A stretch of DNA of 5,046 nucleotides from Candidatus Methanomethylophilaceae archaeon. Lineage in GTDB: Archaea; Thermoplasmatota; Thermoplasmata; Methanomassiliicoccales; Methanomethylophilaceae. Positions 1 through 4,676 of this stretch are shown one piece after another; the first letter of the stretch is position 1, and the number at the start of each line of letters is the position of its first letter. Made by a program: the position numbers and the translations under genes. Under the pieces are notes generated by a model that searched no databases, was not told the origin of the DNA, and saw nothing but the letters and a program-made list of their open reading frames with translations. The stretch lies in contig JAEDJU010000105.1 in the NCBI GenBank assembly GCA_016296195.1, positions 1 to 5,046 on the forward strand. The letters are read 5' to 3'.

Positions 1-1
1 T

Positions 2-283
2 GTCGAGGTGACCGACCATTCCTCAACCATGATGCAGAGAGGGAAACGCACCGGGGTGGTCGTGAACGGTTTTGTATCCCAGGAAGTTTTATTACCTATC
101 CTGGAAATACCTAAGTAGCTCGACCAACAGGCGAGCTGCTTGAAGGATCAGGGACAGCGATTGGTACTCTTGACCCTGATCCTTGTTGCTCTTCTGTATT
201 CTCTCACCTCCTTCGAAGTTCCAGAACAGATGTGGCCAAGGCCACCTCTTGCCCTGGCGATCACTCGACGAAGGTCCAGGTAA
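2..283 (+). pseudogene. possible decayed transposase-like frame with in-frame TAG (left edge)
   Basis: This frame is open from the window edge to a TAA at 281-283 except for one TAG at 116-118. After the TAG it reads through a hydrophobic stretch (LVLLTLILVALLYSL) followed by EVPEQM and a basic tail ending RRRSR. That shape, a hydrophobic ALLYSL helix then a short charged end, resembles the C-termini of some archaeal IS1634-like DDE transposases. The resemblance is from memory and weak. No DDE residues are visible. If the host decodes UAG as pyrrolysine, the frame would be about 93 codons and continue off the left edge. Against it, frames on the opposite strand are also open here (331 down to 92, and about 143 down to 1), so the lack of stops is not specific. 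Codon use is mixed, unlike the confident genes. It could be a remnant, a pyrrolysine-containing ORF end, or chance. Confidence 0.2.
79..184. other. run of three hairpins, possible structured RNA
   Basis: Three inverted repeats follow one another in a gene-poor block. The first is CCAGGA (79-84) with TCCTGG (99-104). The second is AAGTAGCTCG (113-122) with CGAGCTGCTT (132-141), a 10-bp stem with one G-U pair and a 9-nt loop. The third is AAGGATCAGGG (143-153) with CCCTGATCCTT (174-184), a perfect 11-bp stem with a 20-nt loop. The second loop contains ACCAA (123-127) and the third contains TTGGT (161-165), so the loops could pair with each other. A further short hairpin GTGGC/GCCAC lies at 232-245. 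I do not recognise a known RNA family: no SRP helix-8, RNase P, tRNA or C/D-box signatures were found. The strand is undetermined. Confidence 0.35.
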
Positions 284-300
284 ATGAAGATGGACCGATG

Positions 301-324
301 ATTTACAGATTATATTCTGTAAAT
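301..324 (-). terminator. AT-rich palindrome after ygbA-like gene (terminator or operator)
   Basis: ATTTACAGA (301-309) and TCTGTAAAT (316-324) form a perfect 9-bp inverted repeat with a 6-nt TTATAT centre. It begins 22 nt beyond the stop of the minus-strand YgbA-like gene, so a 3'-end hairpin is the simplest reading. No oligo-T tract follows on the minus strand, which an archaeal intrinsic terminator would normally have. The central ATATAA could equally be a TATA-like box inside an operator serving an unrecognised transcript running left into the hairpin block. Confidence 0.35.
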
Positions 325-346
325 ACCGACATCATGCTTCGACAGA

Positions 347-664
347 TCATGCCGACCTGTTCCGCATATGTCCGATGGTCATGATCGGATGGGTGAACAG
401 CATCCTCGGTCCGCTGTACCTCATCACCTGACGGATCCTCTGCCGCATATCATCATCGTAGCAGGGTGTGGGACAGTCCTTGCATGCGGATGGGCTCTCC
501 TTCCTGTACGGACACTCATCCAGTCTCGAGAATGCATACTCCATCAGTTCCCTGCATTCAGGACACATGGTATCTCCTCCATGGTTCCCGCGGCAGTACA
601 TCGAGACCATGGTCTCCAGAACCTTCCTCTCCGAAAGGATCCTTTCGGAATAATCATCAGTCAT
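347..664 (-). CDS. YgbA / nitrous oxide-stimulated promoter family protein
   Basis: This 105-residue, cysteine-rich cytoplasmic protein matches the small family named after E. coli YgbA. The pattern is clear: MVSMYCRGNH near residues 19-28, CPECREL at 34-40, CPY at 51-53, C61-x2-C64-x3-C68 (CKDCPTPCY), and the C-terminal signature RQVMRYSGPRML at 78-89 followed by HPIM and a late histidine. The spaced cysteines suggest a metal or Fe-S site, which is inference. Biochemical function is not established. In enterobacteria the gene belongs to the nitric-oxide-responsive NsrR regulon, so a nitrosative-stress role is plausible. The ATG at 664 is supported by AGGAAGGTG seven bases upstream and by an 8-bp overlap with the preceding membrane-protein gene. 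The full expected family length is present. Confidence 0.85.
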   Translation of the reverse strand: MTDDYSERILSERKVLETMVSMYCRGNHGGDTMCPECRELMEYAFSRLDECPYRKESPSACKDCPTPCYDDDMRQRIRQVMRYSGPRMLFTHPIMTIGHMRNRSA

Positions 665-842
665 CTTCGGGCACCTTCCTCAACAAAATGTATAGTGGGA
701 CCATGATCGCCACTGTGACAACGAGGGAGATGATGATGCAAGGCATTCCCGACAGAAATGTACGTGCGACCATGTGTATCGGGACCAGCACGGATATCGT
801 CAGGATCAGAAGGAACAAGGCATCCGCAATCCTGTCATCCAT
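657..842 (-). CDS. small two-helix membrane protein
   Basis: This predicted 61-residue protein is made almost entirely of two membrane segments. One is ADALFLLILTISVLVPIHMVA, about residues 6-26, and the other is a long isoleucine/valine/leucine run at about 34-55. It ends in a charged RKVPEDD tail. I do not recognise a family. The frame stays open to an ATG at 932, giving 91 residues. I chose the ATG at 842 for two reasons. It has GAGGG just upstream, and the extra 30 codons use CGG, CGA and TCG, which the confident genes tend to avoid. It also leaves room (843-930) for promoters of this gene and the divergent methyltransferase. The 3' end overlaps the YgbA-like start by 8 bp, so the pair is probably co-transcribed and translationally coupled. 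The membrane prediction is firm; existence as a gene is likely. Confidence 0.6.
   Translation of the reverse strand: MDDRIADALFLLILTISVLVPIHMVARTFLSGMPCIIISLVVTVAIMVPLYILLRKVPEDD
672..680 (-). promoter_or_regulatory. Shine-Dalgarno for the YgbA-like gene
   Basis: On the minus strand this reads AGGAAGGTG and ends seven bases before the ATG at 664. It lies inside the end of the upstream membrane-protein gene, which supports re-initiation or coupled translation across the 8-bp overlap. Confidence 0.6.
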
Positions 843-901
843 TTCCCTCAACCTATCACCCGTATCCGACGATCGGATGAAAAAGGTGACGATGGAAGCG
901 G

Positions 902-906
902 TTATC
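902..906 (+). promoter_or_regulatory. TATA-like box for the methyltransferase
   Basis: TTATC, within GGTTATCATCC, is centred about 27 nt before the ATG at 931. That is the usual distance from an archaeal TATA box to a transcription start, and no ribosome binding site precedes the ATG. The start therefore looks leaderless. The box is degenerate, so confidence is limited. Confidence 0.35.
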
Positions 907-930
907 ATCCCATCCGTCATCCGGAACACC

Positions 931-1512
931 ATGGATTTCGATTCTACCTCGTTCTACGACCGTGATCCTGAGGGATATTCGGGGAAGACCTTCACAGCGG
1001 ATGTCTCTGATCTCAGATGCAGATTCACATCCCTCCTCCCCGGAGGTGCCTCCGTCCTGGACCTGGGATGCGGTTCGGGCAGGGATTCACTGGCATTCCA
1101 TGAGATGGGGTTCAGGGTCACGTCCATCGATGGATCCGAGGGTATGTGCAGGATCGCCAGGGAGAACACCGGGTTGGATGTCAGACATCTGTTGTTCCGT
1201 GACCTGGATTACATAGATCGGTTCGACGGTGTCTGGGCCTGTTCCACCCTTCTCCATGTTCCCTCCGATGAGCTTCCCGCGGTCCTCTCGCTGATACACA
1301 GGTCTCTCCATGCCGATGGGGTGTTCTACATGTCCTTCAAAGACGGTGATTTCGAGGGGGAGAGGGACGGAAGGTACTACACCGACATGTCGGTGGATGA
1401 CATCCCATCCCTTGCATCGTCCAACGGTTTCGATGTCATCGACGTGTGGAACTCGGTGGAACCGGACAGGGACATCCTTTGGACCAACGCCCTGCTGAGA
1501 CGGAAAGGATAA
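931..1512 (+). CDS. class I SAM-dependent methyltransferase
   Basis: This 193-residue soluble methyltransferase has a Rossmann fold. Motif I is VLDLGCGSG at residues 42-50, followed by RDSLAF. The acidic residue ending strand 2 is D67 (RVTSIDGS). FDGVWACSTLLHVP is the motif IV region, and LHADGVFYMSFK is the usual fourth-fifth strand area. The N-terminus, FYDRDPEGYSGKTFTADVS, is typical of small-molecule methyltransferases of the UbiE/TehB type. There is no NPPY or DPPY, so it is not a DNA adenine methylase; the substrate is unknown. The same frame is open far upstream (from 466), but that region overlaps the minus-strand genes, and family alignment puts the start at the ATG at 931. It ends 25 bp before the nuclease gene. 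Confidence 0.88.
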   Translation: MDFDSTSFYDRDPEGYSGKTFTADVSDLRCRFTSLLPGGASVLDLGCGSGRDSLAFHEMGFRVTSIDGSEGMCRIARENTGLDVRHLLFRDLDYIDRFDGVWACSTLLHVPSDELPAVLSLIHRSLHADGVFYMSFKDGDFEGERDGRYYTDMSVDDIPSLASSNGFDVIDVWNSVEPDRDILWTNALLRRKG

Positions 1513-1513
1513 T
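1507..1513 (+). promoter_or_regulatory. TATA-like box for the YqaJ-type nuclease
   Basis: GGATAAT is centred about 27 nt before the ATG at 1538 and spans the methyltransferase stop codon. The short gap to the nuclease contains no ribosome binding site, so the nuclease may have its own leaderless transcript in addition to any read-through. Confidence 0.3.
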
Positions 1514-1537
1514 CCGTCATCCGACAATCGCCCATAC

Positions 1538-2392
1538 ATGGCATTCGACGGAAGGGCAGGAATAGTCGACATAGATGAGGACGAGAAGGTCGTCATCTTC
1601 GACACCTACAAGCTCAAGAAGATCACAGGGACCAGGGTCGGTCCCATCCTGGGGATGAGCGAGTTCTCATCACCGTTCAAGGTCGCCTGCGAGTTGGCGG
1701 GACTCTATCCCGGGGACAAGGCTAACAAGTACATCGATGCGGGGAACATCCTGGAACCCGTCCTCAGGGACTATCTGGCCGCCAGGCCCAATCTCATGAG
1801 GGATGCCCTCTCCGTTCCCGAGGGCTCCAAGGTCGGGATAGAGGAGCCTGTCCCCAAGGAGCAGTGCGGATACGACCACTTCCACAACGAGAAGGTCTTC
1901 GGAGGAATGGTCGACGGTTACATCCAGATCGACGGCAGGAGGGACACCATCCTGGAGATCAAGACATCCCACGACAGGGAGAAGTGGCTGGATGAGGACG
2001 GGGGATACACCAACGTTCCCATGTCCTATATGCTCCAGGCATCCCTCTACGCTAAGCTCTCCAACATCGACAGGATAGTTTTCCTCGTCGGATTCCTGGA
2101 GGAGCCCGATTACGACCGTCCCAAGCAGTGGGTCCCCTCCCCGGAGAACACCTTCGTCATCGTGAAGGACAGGTTGGAGATGGACGATTACATGAGGCAG
2201 TGCGAGGAGTGGTACAACGAGTACATGAAGGGGGGATACACCCCCGAGTGGACCGACTCCGAGAGCGACCAGGATGTCCTGAAGTACCTCAAGGCCTACA
2301 AGCCCGGGAAGCCGACCAAGGGCAAGCGCAGGCGAGCACCCAACAACGTTAAGCCACTGACAGCGTATATGGGAGAAGGTGAGAAGAAATGA
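1538..2392 (+). CDS. YqaJ-like PD-(D/E)XK nuclease
   Basis: This 284-residue protein carries the full set of YqaJ/lambda-exonuclease-like PD-(D/E)XK residues. TGTRVGPILGMSEFSSPF (30-47) matches the 'GGSDAAAILGxSxW' entry motif. GNILEP (69-74) supplies the first acidic residue, E73. GGMVDGYI (122-129) supplies D126, and LEIKTS (139-144) gives E140-x-K142. QASLYAKL (167-174) is the Q-x3-Y helix. The family members known are phage-type 5'-3' DNA exonucleases working with a single-strand annealing protein, but no such partner lies in the window. The tail after about residue 255 is lysine/arginine-rich (KGKRRR) and may bind DNA. Only three cysteines are present, with no C-terminal cluster, which argues against Cas4. 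It may be a captured phage gene or a resident repair nuclease. The start has no ribosome binding site but a TATA-like box at leaderless distance. It overlaps the nitroreductase by 4 bp. Confidence 0.85.
   Translation: MAFDGRAGIVDIDEDEKVVIFDTYKLKKITGTRVGPILGMSEFSSPFKVACELAGLYPGDKANKYIDAGNILEPVLRDYLAARPNLMRDALSVPEGSKVGIEEPVPKEQCGYDHFHNEKVFGGMVDGYIQIDGRRDTILEIKTSHDREKWLDEDGGYTNVPMSYMLQASLYAKLSNIDRIVFLVGFLEEPDYDRPKQWVPSPENTFVIVKDRLEMDDYMRQCEEWYNEYMKGGYTPEWTDSESDQDVLKYLKAYKPGKPTKGKRRRAPNNVKPLTAYMGEGEKK
2378..2383 (+). promoter_or_regulatory. Shine-Dalgarno for the nitroreductase
   Basis: GGTGAG lies five bases before the ATG at 2389, inside the last codons of the nuclease gene. With the ATGA overlap it indicates translational coupling. 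It contrasts with the starts at 931 and 1538, which have no such site. Confidence 0.65.
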
Positions 2393-2892
2393 ACGAGCTG
2401 TTCAACAGGGTCAGTGTCAGGGACTACATAGATGCCAAGGTCGAGTCCGATAAGATCGACCTGATGCTCAAGGCCGCGATGCACGCACCCTCCGCCATGA
2501 ACCAGCAGGCATGGGAGTTCATCGTGGTGGATGACAAGGACACCATCAGGGCACTTTCTAAGGTGTCCCCCTACGGCGGACCCGTCGCCAAGGCACCCCT
2601 CGCGATCGTCGTCCTCGGTAACAGGGACAACATGAAGGTCCCCCAGATGTGGGAGCAGGACCTCGGTGCATGCGTGGAGAACCTGATGCTCGGTGCCACA
2701 TCCGTGGGCCTGGGATCGGTCTGGATCGGTATCGCACCCCTCAGGGAGAGGATGAACGCCATCACGGATATGTTCGACCTCACCGAGAACCTGATGCCCT
2801 TCGCCATCGTGGCAGTGGGATACCCCAAGGAGAAGCCCGTGCCCCACGACGACAGGTTCGACAGGAACAAGGTCCACTACAACGGATACTGA
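2389..2892 (+). CDS. nitroreductase family flavoprotein
   Basis: This 167-residue compact nitroreductase is an FMN-dependent NAD(P)H oxidoreductase fold, usually a cytoplasmic homodimer. Visible signatures are R7-x-S-x-R11 (NRVSVRDY), which contacts the FMN phosphate; APSAMNQQAW at 33-42; GGPVAKAPLAIVVLG around 63-77; the dimer-core helix QDLGACVENLMLGATSVGLG at 90-109 followed by SVWIG; and VGYPKEKP at 143-150 before a basic tail. The length fits the short class found in anaerobes and methanogens; the long insertions of NfsA-type enzymes are missing. The physiological substrate cannot be read from sequence. It is the last gene of the plus-strand cluster and shares ATGA with the nuclease stop, so the two proteins are probably made together, although no functional link is known. 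A hairpin follows five bases after its stop. Confidence 0.93.
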   Translation: MNELFNRVSVRDYIDAKVESDKIDLMLKAAMHAPSAMNQQAWEFIVVDDKDTIRALSKVSPYGGPVAKAPLAIVVLGNRDNMKVPQMWEQDLGACVENLMLGATSVGLGSVWIGIAPLRERMNAITDMFDLTENLMPFAIVAVGYPKEKPVPHDDRFDRNKVHYNGY

Positions 2893-2897
2893 GAAAC

Positions 2898-2913
2898 ACG
2901 GGGTCATCCCCGT
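2898..2913. terminator. hairpin between convergent genes
   Basis: ACGGGG (2898-2903) and CCCCGT (2908-2913) form a 6-bp stem with a TCAT tetraloop, starting five bases after the nitroreductase stop. The converging permease stop lies about 35 nt further on. The hairpin is symmetrical, so it could serve both transcripts. The following ATCTTCC is pyrimidine-rich but lacks a long T run. Confidence 0.45.
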
Positions 2914-2947
2914 ATCTTCCAAACCCCATTCCCATATCATTCCGTTC

Positions 2948-4060
2948 TCAGATCGACCTGTAGAGTATCAGCAGTATCACAAGCATCAGGATGTTGATCC
3001 CGGTGAATGATGCCATGAACCTCTTCATATCCGATCCATCCGTCCCCATGTAGAGTCTCAGTGATATCAGACTGGCCATGGATGCTATCGGTGTCCCGAA
3101 ACCCCCGATGTCCACACCTGCGAGCAATCCGGCCCAATCTTCCGTGAATCCTGAGAGGAGCACGGCGGCGGGGACGTTGCTGATGAACTGACTCGCCAGG
3201 GCCGATGCGGTCACGGGGTCCCACTCCATCAACCCTCCCAGCAGATCTGCCATCATCGGATTCGATGCGATGTTCCCGGTGAACAGGAAGAGGAACACGA
3301 AGGTCAGCAGGAGGCTGTAGTCCACCTTCCCGAGGGCCTTCGGCATGGATATCAGGGAACATACCACGACGATGATCAGGGTGACCTCGAAGGGGACGGC
3401 CCTCATCACGGTTGCCATGCAGAGCACGAACAGGATGCAGGCCATCATCAGGGCAGGTCTGTGGGTGAGCTCACCCTTTTCCGACACCGCCGTCTCCTCC
3501 GATCCTTTGGATATCAGAATGGTTACCACCATCAGGATCAGTGTTCCGACCACCACCATGGGGAGCAGGACCCGGATGAAATCGGTGAACGTCAGACCGT
3601 AATTCGAGAAGAGGTACAGGTTCTGCGGGTTCCCGAACGGGGTGACCACGCTCCCCAGGTTGGCGGCAGCCGTCTGCAGGATGATCACGGGTATCATCAG
3701 GTCCCTTCTGCCGATACCCTCCAGGACACCTATCGCCAGGGGGACGAAGGTGATCAGTGCGACATCGTTCGTGATGAACATCGAGCACACATACGGGATC
3801 ATGACCAGGGTCATGCACAGGGAGCGTATCCCTCCGGTCCTGGATACCAGGTACGATGCCATCCGGTCGAAGGCTCCGCATCCGGCCATCATGGCGACGG
3901 ATGCCATGAAGCAGAAGAGGATGCAGATCGTACGCACGTCGATGGAACCGAAGGATCCGACCAGGTCCTCGGTGAATGCGAAGGACAGGAGGGCGAGGAT
4001 CGCGGATATGACGACCACGGAATGATCCCTGATGAATCCCGTAACTCTCCCGGAGTCCAT
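2948..4060 (-). CDS. SLC13/ArsB-like (CitM-type) anion permease
   Basis: This is an integral membrane transporter of about 370 residues with around ten hydrophobic segments in two inverted halves. The first half carries FITNDVALITFVPLA (about 95-109) and LGSVVTPFGNPQN (about 135-147). The second half carries SQFISNVPAAVLLSGF (about 290-305) and GGFGTPIASMASL (about 319-331). The paired TND/SNVP and TPFGNPQ/GTP motifs are diagnostic of the citrate/arsenite/sulfate ion-transporter superfamily. The ion cannot be assigned; no ars genes are nearby. A short charged loop (SKGSEETAVSEKGE) separates the halves. An upstream in-frame ATG at 4117 exists, but a TTCTTATCC box at 4082-4090 sits inside that extension, about 26 nt before the ATG at 4060. 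The family also normally starts roughly ten residues before the first helix. It is divergent from the winged-helix gene. Confidence 0.85.
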   Translation of the reverse strand: MDSGRVTGFIRDHSVVVISAILALLSFAFTEDLVGSFGSIDVRTICILFCFMASVAMMAGCGAFDRMASYLVSRTGGIRSLCMTLVMIPYVCSMFITNDVALITFVPLAIGVLEGIGRRDLMIPVIILQTAAANLGSVVTPFGNPQNLYLFSNYGLTFTDFIRVLLPMVVVGTLILMVVTILISKGSEETAVSEKGELTHRPALMMACILFVLCMATVMRAVPFEVTLIIVVVCSLISMPKALGKVDYSLLLTFVFLFLFTGNIASNPMMADLLGGLMEWDPVTASALASQFISNVPAAVLLSGFTEDWAGLLAGVDIGGFGTPIASMASLISLRLYMGTDGSDMKRFMASFTGINILMLVILLILYRSI

Positions 4061-4081
4061 GTCCATGCGACCCGGAAGGTA

Positions 4082-4090
4082 GGATAAGAA
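4082..4090 (-). promoter_or_regulatory. TATA-like box TTCTTATCC for the permease
   Basis: On the minus strand TTCTTATCC lies about 26 nt before the permease ATG at 4060, the distance expected when transcription starts at the ATG itself. No ribosome binding site is seen. The identical nonamer precedes the divergent winged-helix gene at 4189-4197, which supports its being a real promoter element. Confidence 0.5.
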
Positions 4091-4103
4091 CCTTCCCCAC
4101 ATC

Positions 4104-4154
4104 GGCACATGGCCCATTAGGTGTGCCCCATAGGTCTCCTGTCCCTCATGGGGT
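4104..4154. promoter_or_regulatory. candidate operator region with inverted GCCCCAT repeats
   Basis: The divergent intergenic stretch holds related half-sites. GGCACA (4104-4109) pairs with TGTGCC (4122-4127). GCCCAT occurs at 4112-4117. GCCCCAT (4125-4131) is mirrored by ATGGGGT (4148-4154), with one mismatch that is a G-T pair. They sit between the two TTCTTATCC boxes, where a regulator of one or both genes would bind. The winged-helix protein encoded alongside is the obvious candidate, but that is inference. Confidence 0.35.
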
Positions 4155-4188
4155 GCGACATGGAGATGGATGTATACTCCCAGTAAAC

Positions 4189-4197
4189 TTCTTATCC
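4189..4197 (+). promoter_or_regulatory. TATA-like box TTCTTATCC for the winged-helix gene
   Basis: This exact copy of the permease promoter nonamer is preceded by AAAC. The expected transcription start is about 4219-4221, giving a leader of roughly ten bases before the ATG at 4230. That also argues against the longer reading from the ATG at 4170, which would place the box inside the coding region. Confidence 0.5.
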
Positions 4198-4218
4198 GAT
4201 GTCACCGATTCTCAGTCC

Positions 4219-4224
4219 GAGGTG
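4219..4224 (+). promoter_or_regulatory. Shine-Dalgarno GAGGTG for the winged-helix gene
   Basis: GAGGTG lies five bases before the ATG at 4230 and decides this start over the in-frame ATG at 4170. Confidence 0.6.
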
Positions 4225-4229
4225 TTGCA

Positions 4230-4409
4230 ATGGCAGTCAAGGATGATGTCATCAAGGCAATGAAGGAAGCAGGAAAACCCATGTCCGCCGGAGAGGTCGA
4301 GAAGGCCACCGGTATCGACAGGAAGGAGATCGACAAGGCGTTCAAGGAGCTCAAGGCCGAGGGTGCCATCGTCTCTCCCGTCAGGTGCAAGTGGGAGCCC
4401 GCACAGTAA
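4230..4409 (+). CDS. small winged-helix DNA-binding protein
   Basis: This 59-residue protein is a bare winged helix-turn-helix. Helix 1 is VKDDVIKAMKEAG (3-15). Helix 2 is SAGEVEKATG (19-28). The recognition helix is RKEIDKAFKELKAEG (31-45). The wing is IVSPVRCKWEPA (47-58). The KPMSAGEVEKATGID spacing is that of MarR/ArsR-like archaeal regulators. It has no ligand or dimerisation domain, and only one cysteine, so metal sensing by a cysteine pair is unlikely. Ten lysines but many acidic residues give a nearly neutral charge. It could be a local repressor of the divergent permease, or an abundant small chromatin-associated protein; the strong ribosome binding site and clean codon use would suit the latter. 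The start at 4230 is set by GAGGTG upstream. The fold is confident; the target is unknown. Confidence 0.8.
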   Translation: MAVKDDVIKAMKEAGKPMSAGEVEKATGIDRKEIDKAFKELKAEGAIVSPVRCKWEPAQ

Positions 4410-4676
4410 GTTCCCTTTCAACCTTCTTAACCCAATATCCGGGGTCCGGACCCTTATCGTCCCATCTCCATGGATCCCGGACCCCGCGGGGAAGACGTGG
4501 TGAATGACCAAATCGACTTGGTGGAGGACACGAAATGCCGTAGGGAGCAGGACGTGTTTTCTGAGGTCTTCCCTGCGGGAACCATTGTCCTTCTCAGTAT
4601 TTGATGAATCCTCGGACGGTGTAAGATGTGGTCGTTTCCATTGAACGTCGTCAGAGACGGTGATATCGATGGATGA
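4410..4676. other. intergenic block with three hairpins
   Basis: No confident gene was found. A pyrimidine-rich run right after the winged-helix stop ends in TTCTTAACC (4424-4432), which may be a terminator tract or another promoter box. Three inverted repeats follow: CGGGGTCCGG (4440-4449) with CCGGACCCCG (4477-4486), a perfect 10 bp; ACCAA (4507-4511) with TTGGT (4518-4522); and CCGTAGGGA (4538-4546) with TCCCTGCGG (4570-4578), 9 bp with one G-U pair. A 44-codon frame runs from the ATG at 4470 to a TGA at 4602-4604 (start MDPGPRGED) but has no ribosome binding site and mixed codons. Positions 4605-4676, downstream of the converging right-edge gene, show no clear terminator. Confidence 0.35.

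Noticed and set aside
205..260. tRNA-like T-arm (TTCGAAGTTCC) and GTGGCCAAGGCCAC hairpin
   Set aside because: No acceptor stem, D-arm or anticodon arm can be placed around it.
92..331. Minus-strand open frame of 79 codons ending at TAA (92-94)
   Set aside because: It contains no ATG, GTG or TTG start in its first two thirds and no recognisable domain; it competes with the plus frame and neither is convincing.
466..930. Long N-terminal extension of the methyltransferase
   Set aside because: The frame is open, but it overlaps two minus-strand genes, reads as low-complexity arginine/serine-rich sequence, and the family fold starts at 931.
931..2392. Methyltransferase next to a PD-(D/E)XK nuclease as a restriction-modification pair
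   Set aside because: The methyltransferase has no NPPY/DPPY or cytosine-5 motifs and no target recognition domain; it looks like a small-molecule enzyme. The nuclease matches the YqaJ exonuclease layout, not a restriction enzyme.
1538..2392. Cas4-like CRISPR nuclease
   Set aside because: It lacks the C-terminal cysteine cluster for an Fe-S site (only three scattered cysteines), and there is no repeat array or cas gene in the window.
2948..4060. Arsenite efflux pump ArsB as a specific call
   Set aside because: The superfamily motifs fit, but no arsR, arsC or arsA gene is present, and the adjacent winged-helix protein lacks the ArsR cysteine motif.
3461..4100. Long open frames opposite and overlapping the permease on both strands
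   Set aside because: They are rich in histidine, arginine, aspartate and glycine with no domain, and are shadows of the permease, whose motifs are unmistakable.
4061..4117. Longer start of the permease at 4117
   Set aside because: The extension contains the TTCTTATCC promoter box and adds residues not expected before the first helix.
4470..4604. 44-codon ORF as a confirmed small gene
   Set aside because: No ribosome binding site, mixed codon use and overlap with two hairpins; kept only as a possibility in the intergenic entry.
4595..4612. Box C/D guide RNA from TTGATGA at 4601-4607
   Set aside because: No CTGA box D follows on the plus strand at a suitable distance, and the first base of box C is wrong.
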